Assembly (NCBI RefSeq): GCF_002994635.1
Contig: NZ_PVNL01000028.1
Span: forward strand, 1 to 44,445
From: Enhygromyxa salina
GTDB taxonomy: Bacteria; Myxococcota_A; Polyangia; Nannocystales; Nannocystaceae
Direction of reading: 5' to 3'
Length of the DNA stretch: 44,445 bases
The notes under the pieces: generated by a model
Told to the model about the DNA's origin: nothing
The model's database searches: none
Seen by the model: only the letters and a program-made list of their open reading frames with translations
Shown here: one piece after another, positions 8,343-15,519 of the stretch
Numbering within the stretch: position 1 is the first letter of the stretch
Layout of the letters: each line of letters starts with the position of its first letter
Made by a program: the position numbers and the translations under genes

Positions 8343-8580
8343 CTACCACTCGTAAAAGCCGCTCCCCGACTTCTTTCCCGAGCTTGCCCTACGCGACCAT
8401 GTCCCGCAGCAGCTGCGGCGGCTCGAAGTGGGCCCCTACTCGCGCTTGCCGGCGAGGTACTCGGCGATGCTCAGCCGCACGTCGAGGCCCACGAGGTCGG
8501 TAAGCTTCAGCGGCCCCATCGGAAACCCATAACCCAGCGTCATGGGCTTGTCGATGTCGAGCAGCGAGGTTTCACATGTT
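8343..8580 (-). pseudogene. Remnant of 3-hydroxyacyl-CoA dehydrogenase (C-terminal domain)
   Basis: The minus strand encodes DIDKPMTLGYGFPMGPLKLT and GLDVRLSIAEYL, the dimerisation domain of 3-hydroxybutyryl-CoA dehydrogenase (FadB/Hbd type). Further along, LLRDMVA is followed by an in-frame TAG, then GKLGKK. One extra A then shifts the frame, and the family's terminal GFYEW followed by TAG (stop at 8343-8345) lies in the shifted frame. The N-terminal NAD-binding domain is absent. A deletion, a nonsense codon and a frameshift make this a clear pseudogene. Confidence 0.8.
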
Positions 8581-8701
8581 GCGCTACCACTGCCTCGGTG
8601 CTCGACCGCCACCTCGGCCGCGGCCACCTCCCAAAGGCCAGCTCGAGCTCGACCTCGCCGCGTGACCGACCCGCCCCTGATCAGGCCGTGATGGTCGAGC
8701 C

Positions 8702-8986
8702 GTGTCTCGAGTGGACGCAGCCGGGCAGGCTCGGGGGGCGACAGTGTTCCCATTTCGCGCGAACACGATCGAGGCGCGGCTCGAGGCAGCACGAGCCGGC
8801 ATGGGGATCGTCATGTATGCGGCCGGCGTCGCCCCGGCGGGGCTCGAAGCGCTGGTGCTCGATGTCGCGGCACCGTCAGTCCCCTTTTATGTGGTGATGC
8901 ACCAGGACCTCAAGCGAGTGCCACGCATGCGTGCGATGGCCACGGCGTTGACCCAGCTGTTTTCCGAGCACGTTGAGGCATTGTAA
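8702..8986 (+). pseudogene. Remnant of a LysR-family regulator (C-terminal effector domain)
   Basis: The frame encodes ARGATVFPFRANTIEARLEA, ARAGMGIVMY and VPFYVVMHQDLKRVPRMRAM, which match the end of the LysR substrate-binding domain. That segment carries effector-site and dimer contacts. The DNA-binding HTH and most of the sensor domain are missing. It faces the hydroxyacyl-CoA dehydrogenase remnant across about 120 bp, so the two probably decayed together after a deletion. Confidence 0.72.
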
Positions 8987-9115
8987 TGCCCAACACCCAA
9001 CCCCCAACGCGTCGCGTGGCTATGTGATGTACTCGCCCAGTCGGACTCTGTCCGCAGCACGACCTGATCTCCACGCTGCCGTGCGGTAGCGGTCCCGACA
9101 GATGAGGGAGAGCTT

Positions 9116-10060
9116 GTGGTACCAACGGATGCGCCAGGGTTGGGCAAGCCGCTCACGCAGGTACCTTTTCAGCTCGGACGAGTCCTCGCTCTTCGGCTAT
9201 CATTGACCGGTGGCGCGTCGCTTCCCCCCCTGTGCCGGGTGCTCGCGCTGTCCGCCTGCGTGGTGTCTTCGGGCTGCGGCGGGATGATCTGCTATTTCGG
9301 CGAACGGGAATGGCAAGCTGCCACCGTCCGGGGCATCCATGTCGCTGACCCAGGTAGTTGCGGTCGCTGTGATCTGTGGTTTCTGGACGTGATCCAGTCG
9401 ATCGATGGCGTCGAGCCCAAGCAGACCAGGGACGCGTACGAGCTGCTGGCGACTCGCCGCCGCCACGAACTCACGGTCTCGAACGACGCGAGCGCGGACG
9501 TGCGAGACGTGACCATTCGCTACAAGTCGAGTCAGCCGACCGAAGTCTCGCTGGTCTCGCTCGATGCGCTCAATACCACGCCGCTCGCCGCTCGAGGCCA
9601 GGCGTGGGGGCATCGCTTTCCCTTTGATGATCTGCACAGCTCGACCGACAGCTGGCGGATCCCCGCGGATCCGTGGGGTGGAACGTGGATGTTCCTGGCT
9701 GGGAGTGGCGTGCTGGAAGCACCGACCGTCGCGGGCCTCAGCGTCCCGTTGTTCGTGGACGTGAACCATGAATTGAGCGAGGCGGCGGGTCGGACCCAGA
9801 GCAGCTTTCCGCCGCCCGGGATCATCGAAGTCACGCCAGAGCGCGACTCGAGGTCCACGCTGCTGTTGACCGTCAACCTGCCGACGTACTGGCTCCCGAT
9901 GCTGGTCGTCGTCGACTGTCATGGAATCGTGAGGTGGAGTCTGGGCTCCGGCATCGGCTTGGACGCGGATCTCGACGCAGCCGTGCGCGAGGCCAACAGC
10001 TTCGCGCAGCAGCTCGAGGCGGAGCGCGAGGCGGGTGGCTGCTGGGTTCCCGCGGGGTGA
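9116..10060 (+). CDS. Exported protein with PDZ-like and thioredoxin-like regions, probable lipoprotein
   Basis: A GTG at 9116 has a good Shine-Dalgarno sequence (GAGGGAGAG) and gives 314 residues. A GTG at 9239 would give a compact signal sequence ending in a lipobox-like SSGC. With the upstream start the n-region is unusually long, so the start is uncertain. Residues about 70-130 look like a PDZ-type fold (FLDVIQSIDGVEPKQTRDAY). The C-terminal ~120 residues have the order of a TlpA/AhpC-like thioredoxin fold (YWLPMLVVVDCHGIVRW). No CxxC motif sits at the expected position, so a redox role is doubtful. The sequence family is not recognised with certainty. Confidence 0.55.
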   Translation: MVPTDAPGLGKPLTQVPFQLGRVLALRLSLTGGASLPPLCRVLALSACVVSSGCGGMICYFGEREWQAATVRGIHVADPGSCGRCDLWFLDVIQSIDGVEPKQTRDAYELLATRRRHELTVSNDASADVRDVTIRYKSSQPTEVSLVSLDALNTTPLAARGQAWGHRFPFDDLHSSTDSWRIPADPWGGTWMFLAGSGVLEAPTVAGLSVPLFVDVNHELSEAAGRTQSSFPPPGIIEVTPERDSRSTLLLTVNLPTYWLPMLVVVDCHGIVRWSLGSGIGLDADLDAAVREANSFAQQLEAEREAGGCWVPAG

Positions 10061-10070
10061 CGACGGGCCG

Positions 10071-11114
10071 TCACGAGCGGGCGGTGGCGCTGCGTCGCCA
10101 CCCCTCGGGCGTGGTCGCGTGCCAGCGGCGAAACGCGCGGTAGAAGGAGGCTTGCTCGACATATCCGAGCAGCCACGCGACCTCGGCGAGCGACAAGCTG
10201 GAGTCGGCGAGGTGCGCTTCGGCGAGGCGGCAGCGGGTCGAGTCGAGCACCGCCGCGAAGGTGGTGTCGTGCGCGACCAGGCGGCGCTGGAGCGTCCGGG
10301 TACCGATAGCCAGGGAGCGGGCGACCTGTGCGAGCGTGGGCGTACCGTCGACGAGGCGGCTGCGGATCGCGGCGCGGACGTCCTCGATCAGTCGCGCTTC
10401 GGGGCTCGGCGCCGGGGGGACGCGCTCGAGGACGCCGCAAAAGTAGGCTTCGAGTTCCGGGTCGGCGACCGCGGTGGGCGTCGAGAGGAAAGACGCGTCG
10501 AGTTCGAGGGCCGCCGCGTCGGCTCCGACGGTGATCGACGCACCCAGGAACGCTTCGAAGCGCTCGCGTTCGGCCTCGGGCATACACGCGCGTCGCGAGC
10601 GAGCCCCGAGGACCGGCGGCGGCTCGCGCGACAGCGTCGTGAGCAGCTGCCGCGCGACCAGGATCGCGTAGTCCGACAGCAGCACGCTGCCGAGGCTCGC
10701 CGGGCCGAACCGGCGCTCGATGATCACGACCCGCTCTCCGGTGACTTCGGTGCTGTAGCGGGCGCTGCGGTTGGTCAGGTGCTGGAAGCGAGCGTGGCAG
10801 GCGAGCGCGTCCGCGACCCTCGGCGCGGTCTTGCAGGCGAGGCCGACGATTCCGAGAGTCGACGCATCGTGGCGGCGCACCGCATCGAGCACGAACTCGG
10901 CGTAGCGCGGCTTGCGGTACATCAGCTCGAAGTGCGCGTGGGTGGATGCTCCCGACACGCTCTGACCCACGGTCTCGATCTGCGTTCGCGTCCACCCGAG
11001 TGCGGCCTCGAGCTCGGCCTCGGTCGCCCCGAACACGAGCGAGGCCTCGTACGCGGGGCGCACGTTGCTGGTGTCGATGTCGCCATCGGACAGTGGATTG
11101 GGCGGGGCGGACAC
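10071..11114 (-). CDS. AraC-family transcriptional regulator (arabinose_bd/OruR type)
   Basis: The 347-residue product has an N-terminal ligand-sensing domain of the type found in OruR/ArgR-like AraC regulators (ATEAELEAALGW near the start) and a C-terminal double HTH. The HTH shows the usual pattern: PTLAQVARSLAIGTRTLQRR, then LSLAEVAWLLGYVEQASFYR and an FRRWHATTPEGWR end. I prefer the GTG at 11114 over the upstream ATG at 11159, because 11159 would overlap the divergent lipoprotein gene at 11149; the 34-bp gap may carry shared control elements. The gene converges with the exported protein at 9116-10060, 10 bp apart. The inducer is unknown. Confidence 0.85.
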   Translation of the reverse strand: MSAPPNPLSDGDIDTSNVRPAYEASLVFGATEAELEAALGWTRTQIETVGQSVSGASTHAHFELMYRKPRYAEFVLDAVRRHDASTLGIVGLACKTAPRVADALACHARFQHLTNRSARYSTEVTGERVVIIERRFGPASLGSVLLSDYAILVARQLLTTLSREPPPVLGARSRRACMPEAERERFEAFLGASITVGADAAALELDASFLSTPTAVADPELEAYFCGVLERVPPAPSPEARLIEDVRAAIRSRLVDGTPTLAQVARSLAIGTRTLQRRLVAHDTTFAAVLDSTRCRLAEAHLADSSLSLAEVAWLLGYVEQASFYRAFRRWHATTPEGWRRSATARS

Positions 11115-11148
11115 TGACCGTCGCCACCAACGAGAGCACGTTGTCGGC

Positions 11149-11905
11149 ATGCAAGGCAATACGTTCGGCGCCCTCCTGCTCCTGGTCCCGCTGTTGCTCG
11201 GCTGCGGACGGGCGCCCGTCGTGCTGCCCGACGAGGCGCGCGAGGCTCTGGCGCGCGGACCCGAGGACCACGCCCAGCGTGTCTACGTCGGCACGGTGGT
11301 TCCGCAGGGGGGGGGCGCTCGCGGCCTACCGGTATGAGCGCTGGGTCTCGGGAAGCGGCGACGACCGGACCTCGACGCATGTGACCCTCGGGCTCGACGG
11401 CACGCCCGTCCTCCTCCACCGCGCACGGCACGACTCCGGCTATCGCCTGCGCCGCTTCGAGTCGGTGCACACCCAGACCGGCATCCGCTCCACGATCGAG
11501 GTTCGGGACGACGGCCGCGTCGACTTCACCGTCCACCGCGGGGCCAAGGTCCGCCGCCACCACGAGGGTCCGGGCGATCCGATCGTGGTGGGCCCGACGC
11601 TGTTCGGCTTCATCCGCTCGCACTGGGCGACCCTCGCCCGCGGCGATACGATCCCCGTGCGCTTCGGTACGACGGGCCGGACCTACGGCTTCGAGCTGCA
11701 CCTCGCCGAGCGCCGGGTCGACCGCGCGGTGGTCACGATGGTCGCGTCCGGCGTGTTCGTCCGCCTGGGCATCGATCCGATCCGCATCGAGCTCGATCTG
11801 GAGAGTGACCAGGTGGTGCGCTATCACGGGCGGGTGCCCGTGCTGCTCGACGGCGACGCATTCGACGCAGACATCGAATACGCCTACGAACGATCCTTCC
11901 GCTGA
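11149..11905 (+). pseudogene. Lipoprotein gene frameshifted at a G9 run (or phase-variable)
   Basis: ATG 11149 begins MQGNTFGALLLLVPLLLGC, a lipoprotein signal with Cys19. The frame runs to VVPQGGG and then reaches an early TGA at about 11335-11337. The downstream frame, ending at 11905, continues naturally as ALAAYRYERWVSGSGDD and has about 195 good residues. The switch point is a run of nine G at 11307-11315; eight G would restore one protein of about 251 residues. The mature part is beta-rich and of no family I recognise. It may be a sequencing error, a true knockout or a contingency locus. It is divergent from the AraC regulator, which may control it. Confidence 0.72.
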
Positions 11906-12015
11906 TCCAACGGCTGGTTCATCGTGCGCGCTCGTCGTTGACCCTGGCGCGATGATCCAAGCGCAATGGCGCGAGGCTGCAAGCCGGACCGAGCGCGTCG
12001 TGCGAGACCTCGGGC

Positions 12016-12744
12016 ATGCAGATCGAAGGCAGTCGAGTGCTCGTGACGGGGGCAACCAGCGGGATCGGCCGGGCCATCGCGCTGTGCCTCCATGACGCGG
12101 GCGCAAGGGTGTTGGGGTGTGGGAGCAACCCTGGGCGTGTGCGCGCGCTGTCTGATGCGAAGGGGATCCCGGTCGAGTGTTGCGACCTGAGCGAGGCCGA
12201 GGACCGGCGGGCGCTGGTCGCTGCGGTTGGGTCTCGGCTCGGTGGCCTCGAGATCCTCGTCAACTGCGCCGGGATTCAGCAGCAGCTGGAGTTGAGGGGA
12301 GAGGTCCTGGCGAGCGACATCGAACACGAGCTCGCTATCAACTTGCTCGCGCCGATGTTGCTGACCCAGGCGTTGATGCCGAGGCTGCTGGCCGGGCCTG
12401 CGGCCGCGGTCGTCAACGTCACCTCGGTCCTGGCGCTCACGCCCAAACAGAGCGCGCCGGTCTACTGCGCGAGCAAGGCGGGGCTGCGCTCGTGGACGAT
12501 CTCGCTGCGTGCTCAGCTCGAGGGCCATGGTGTGCGGGTGATGGAGTTGGTCCCTCCGGTGGTTGCTACGCCCATGACCGAGGGTCGCCACGCTGGCGCG
12601 ATCTCGGCGTCGGCGGTCGCGCACGCCTGCATCGAGGGGCTTCGCGCCGATGCTTCGGTCGTGGCGATCGGCAAGGCCCGGCTGGCGCAGGTGCTTCATC
12701 GCCTGGCGCCGAGGTTGTTGGCTCGTCGGCTCCGCGATGCCTGA
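12016..12744 (+). CDS. Short-chain dehydrogenase/reductase (SDR), DltE-like
   Basis: This 242-residue classical SDR shows the NAD(P)-binding Rossmann motif TGATSGIG (11-18), the NCAG motif, and the catalytic YCASK with the preceding Ser in VTSVLALTPKQSAPVYCASK. It matches the DltE/YbbO-like branch in length and in its C-terminal KARLAQVLHRLAP segment. The substrate cannot be inferred. Its stop lies just before the AraC-type gene that follows, so the two are probably one transcript and the regulator may respond to this enzyme's substrate or product. Confidence 0.88.
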   Translation: MQIEGSRVLVTGATSGIGRAIALCLHDAGARVLGCGSNPGRVRALSDAKGIPVECCDLSEAEDRRALVAAVGSRLGGLEILVNCAGIQQQLELRGEVLASDIEHELAINLLAPMLLTQALMPRLLAGPAAAVVNVTSVLALTPKQSAPVYCASKAGLRSWTISLRAQLEGHGVRVMELVPPVVATPMTEGRHAGAISASAVAHACIEGLRADASVVAIGKARLAQVLHRLAPRLLARRLRDA

Positions 12745-12782
12745 CTTTGCGTCGCTCGAAGGCGCTTGCGATCCTCGCCGGC

Positions 12783-13775
12783 GTGTCCGGCCGGATCCAT
12801 CACGTGATCGCCTCGCTCGTGGTCGACGGACTCCGGCACGTCGCGCCGGAGATCCCATTCGACGTCGAGGTCCTACGGGAGATCGCCGAGGCTGACGAGC
12901 GCGAAGGCGTCGACCTGGTCGGCTATCGACGTCTGCTTCAAGTCGCCCATGCGCATGATGGCGGCCTCGCGCTGCTCTCGGCCGGGCAGCTCGCGCGGGA
13001 GCGGAGCCACCCCTTACTGTTCGTGCTGCTCAACTCGGACTCCCCCGAGTCGGTGATCGACAAACAGGTCCGACTCGCGGCGTTCATCCACTCGCGTCAC
13101 CACCTGGTCCTCGAGCACATCGGAGCGAGGGAGATGACCCTCGTGCACGTATCTAGCGAAGACACACCACCAGAGCCGGCCGAACATCTCGCCGCCTGCG
13201 GGCAGTATCTGGTGGTGTTCGAGGAGATCGGCTGTCGTGAGCTGTGTTGCCGGTTCCCGGACAGCGCGCAGCCGCAGCGCTGGGTCTACGAGGCCGGTCG
13301 GTTCCGGGCGCCGGCACCTGGCGGGGGCTACCAGCGCTGGCACCTGCGCTGGGCGAGCTTCGAGCCCACGCGCAAGCCGATGCCCGGGCTCGACGAGCTG
13401 CTGCTCGCCGACCAGCGCGAGCTTCGCGAGAGCGTGGGTCCGGCCGCCGAGGTCGAGCGCGTCGTGCGACGAGATCTCGCTCGGACCTGGAAGCTGGCCG
13501 AGGTCGCCGCCTCGCTCGAGATGTCCCCGCGTTCGCTTCAGCGGACGCTGGCCGGAGTGGGGGAGCGCTACAGCGACCTGATCGATCGGATCCGCAATGA
13601 CGAAGCCGCGAGGCTGCTGCGCGAGACCTCGCTGAGCGTGACCGAGATCGGCTACGTGTGTGGGTTTGCCGACGCGGCTCACTTCAGCCGCAGCTTCAAG
13701 CGCAGGTTCGAGCAGCCGCCCTCGGTCTACCGCCAGCAGCAACCTGGCCTCGATAGCCTCGAATTCTCGCGCTGA
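12783..13775 (+). CDS. AraC-family transcriptional regulator
   Basis: The C-terminus carries a standard AraC HTH pair: WKLAEVAASLEMSPRSLQRT and LSVTEIGYVCGFADAAHFSR, ending FKRRFEQPPSVYRQQ. The N-terminal ~200 residues form a sensor domain resembling the arabinose_bd type (VASLVVDGLRHVAPEIP-like start). The start is uncertain: GTG 12783 gives 330 residues, while a TTG at 12747 would begin 3 bases after the SDR stop. The frame stays open upstream through the SDR gene, but that part is a shadow. The gene is expected to regulate the SDR or neighbouring genes. Confidence 0.82.
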   Translation: MSGRIHHVIASLVVDGLRHVAPEIPFDVEVLREIAEADEREGVDLVGYRRLLQVAHAHDGGLALLSAGQLARERSHPLLFVLLNSDSPESVIDKQVRLAAFIHSRHHLVLEHIGAREMTLVHVSSEDTPPEPAEHLAACGQYLVVFEEIGCRELCCRFPDSAQPQRWVYEAGRFRAPAPGGGYQRWHLRWASFEPTRKPMPGLDELLLADQRELRESVGPAAEVERVVRRDLARTWKLAEVAASLEMSPRSLQRTLAGVGERYSDLIDRIRNDEAARLLRETSLSVTEIGYVCGFADAAHFSRSFKRRFEQPPSVYRQQQPGLDSLEFSR

Positions 13776-14155
13776 CGCCCCGAGCTGCGCTCGCAGGTCG
13801 TCGACACTCGTGCTGGTTTCGAAGCCGTCGTCCGCGCTTGGGCATGCCGGCGAGCGAGCTCCGAGTACCAGCGCGCGCTCTGTGGCTCGGGCAAGCTCGA
13901 CTCACACTCGGTCAGCGGCCCGGTGCGAGGAGTCGCCGAACCCAAGCCCACCCCTCGAGTGGACACGTGGGGGGATTGGCTCGCTTTAGCCCCTGGCCCA
14001 ACGACCAAGGGCCGTGTGCACATTGGGCCAATGTGTGATCGAATGGACCGTTGTTGGGATGTTTGTAACCTGTTCGAACGGACAATCGGACGTCCCGAGA
14101 GCCTTGCTTGCGCAATTGTGTGAAGGGCCGTGGAGCTGGAGCCATGGAGTCGGGG
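13776..14155. other. Intergenic region before the small exported protein
   Basis: There is no convincing gene in these 380 bp; the open frames lack motifs. The region contains an inverted repeat at 13994-14030 and a GTTCGAAC palindrome at 14072-14079. One of these may be a control element for the rightward pair at 14156-15432. A clear sigma-70 promoter is not visible to me. Confidence 0.5.
13994..14030. repeat. Inverted repeat, possible hairpin or operator
   Basis: TGGCCCAA (13994-14001) and TTGGGCCA (14023-14030) are perfect 8-bp complements separated by 21 bp. It could terminate leakage from the upstream AraC gene or bind a regulator. No T-run follows, which argues against an intrinsic terminator. 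Confidence 0.5.
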
Positions 14156-14563
14156 ATGACAATACGGAAAAAAGCCTACGCGGCGTTCCTCGCGACAACG
14201 GCGATCGCAGCATGCACCACGGTGTTGGTCCTGACCGGGGCCCCGACGGCCTTGGCTGCCTGCCACGGGGGGGCGAGCTACCCCTCCTCTTCGGGGTGGG
14301 GATACGAGGGCGCGCAAAACCTCACCTGTGATGGGCTCGGTGACTACAATGGACTCTATCGAGATCAAGTCGTCGACGGCAAACTGGTCCGAATCAGGAC
14401 CCGTTGGATCAATGGTTCGAGCTCATATTCGTACACGAACTACACCAACGGCCTCAACGTCAACTACTACTACAGCTATTGGGACAACGACAAATCGACC
14501 AACTACAATATCTGTCGCAGCGACGGCATTTGTGCCTCGCAGGGAACGAACTGGGGATTCTGA
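14156..14563 (+). CDS. Small exported Tyr/Asn-rich protein
   Basis: ATG 14156 (with GGAGT upstream) gives 135 residues. A basic start (MTIRKKAYAAFL) and a long hydrophobic core end in PTALAAC. Cleavage could be by signal peptidase I after ALA, or by the lipoprotein peptidase at Cys36. The mature part is about 100 residues, rich in Tyr, Asn and Ser (SSYSYTNYTNG, NYYYSYWDND), with four cysteines that could form two disulfides. Its coding sequence is AT-richer than its neighbours. The stop (TGA 14561-14563) overlaps the next ATG, so the two are coupled. Length and aromatic beta-rich pattern recall lactococcin-972-like bacteriocins, but the match is weak and I do not assign it. Confidence 0.7.
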   Translation: MTIRKKAYAAFLATTAIAACTTVLVLTGAPTALAACHGGASYPSSSGWGYEGAQNLTCDGLGDYNGLYRDQVVDGKLVRIRTRWINGSSSYSYTNYTNGLNVNYYYSYWDNDKSTNYNICRSDGICASQGTNWGF

Positions 14564-15432
14564 TGACACACATTCAACCGGGCAAACAAATCGCGGCTTT
14601 GCTGGTCACCGGGCTGCTGCTCGCGGGCTGCAGTACGGATTCGGAATCAGGTGAGGCGACACAGCTGCGCGCACAGTCGACCGACCTCGACACCTTCGAG
14701 GAGCCATTTCAGGTCGCCATCGACCGGCGTGTGGGCTTGACGGTCGAGCAGGTTCGGGAGGCCGTGTTCTCGGCCCGAACCGACGCCGTGCAGCGCTGCC
14801 TCGGCGCGGCCGGCTACCCGCTCGGCACCGCGCAGGTCCAGGATATCGTCGCGTTCGACACCCTGGAGGCCGCCTCGCTGCTAGAGGTCTCGCTCGCGCA
14901 GCTGGACGAGGGCGACCCGTGGGCAGATGTCGGCGCCCACCCAACGCAGATCGTCGAGTGTCTCGAGCGCGCGGAGGCTGCGATCAATCCCCAGTATGAG
15001 CTCGCGCTGCTCCTCAATGACGCCACCATGAGCATCTCTCGCCAGCTCGAGAAACACCCCGAGATGATCACGGCGATGCGACAAGAGCGAGCGTGTGTCA
15101 GCGAGAGCACGTTTGCGGACTACGGTGTCGCCGCGTTGGCGGAGGAGGACAGGGCGGTCGTCGACATCATGGCGTCGGTCCACGCCGAAGCGCTCTCGAG
15201 GGACGACGCCAAGCGGGCGCTCACTTCGCTGGTCGACGCGCGTGGGGATCTCGACGTCGCGCTGATGGAGGTCGAGGCTTGTACGCGGAGCCGGCTGGCG
15301 GTGGAGCGAAAGCTGGTCATCGAGCAACAGCAGCAGTGGCTGGCCGCCAACCCCGGCTGGATCGACGACATCGCCAAGCGCTATGTCGTGATCCTCCAGC
15401 CCCTGGCGGCGTCGGTCCTGAGCGCCCCGTAG
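14563..15432 (+). CDS. Lipoprotein of unknown function, coupled to the small exported protein
   Basis: ATG 14563 shares bases with the previous stop (TGATG) and has GGGGA upstream. The 289-residue product begins with a lipoprotein signal (LLVTGLLLAGC, Cys23). The rest is helical and acidic, with conserved-looking Cys residues in QRCLGAAGYP, IVECLERAE, RACVSES and VEACTRS, spaced like disulfide-bonded helical hairpins. No named domain is recognised. Coupling suggests it binds, matures or gives protection against the exported partner (inference). Confidence 0.7.
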   Translation: MTHIQPGKQIAALLVTGLLLAGCSTDSESGEATQLRAQSTDLDTFEEPFQVAIDRRVGLTVEQVREAVFSARTDAVQRCLGAAGYPLGTAQVQDIVAFDTLEAASLLEVSLAQLDEGDPWADVGAHPTQIVECLERAEAAINPQYELALLLNDATMSISRQLEKHPEMITAMRQERACVSESTFADYGVAALAEEDRAVVDIMASVHAEALSRDDAKRALTSLVDARGDLDVALMEVEACTRSRLAVERKLVIEQQQQWLAANPGWIDDIAKRYVVILQPLAASVLSAP

Positions 15433-15455
15433 CGGTGCCAGCTGGGCTCCACGAT

Positions 15456-15500
15456 GGGGACCGGGTTTCACAGACCCGGCCCTCACCGTGGCTTCGGTGA
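15456..15500. terminator. Two hairpins between convergent genes, probable bidirectional terminator
   Basis: CCGGGT(15461-15466)/ACCCGG(15474-15479) forms a stem with a 7-base loop, extended by GGG/CCC past one bulged A. TCACCG(15483-15488)/CGGTGA(15495-15500) forms a second stem. They sit between the ends of the lipoprotein gene (15432) and pfa3 (15520). There is no clear U-tract, so the mechanism is uncertain. Confidence 0.5.
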
Positions 15501-15519
15501 ACGGGCGCGACCTCGACGA

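Noticed and set aside
11149..11905. Programmed ribosomal frameshift at the G9 run
   Set aside because: No stimulatory structure is apparent and programmed shifting on a pure G run would be unusual; indel or phase variation is simpler.
13994..14030. Intrinsic terminator for the upstream AraC gene
   Set aside because: The loop is long, the stem is over 200 bp from the stop and there is no T-run; recorded only as an inverted repeat.
14072..14079. GTTCGAAC palindrome as a LexA box
   Set aside because: The half-site spacing does not fit known LexA boxes and no SOS gene follows.
14156..14563. Firm call as lactococcin-972 bacteriocin
   Set aside because: Only size and an aromatic-rich pattern agree. 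The conserved family spacing is not visible and the usual ABC-transporter and multi-TM partners are missing.
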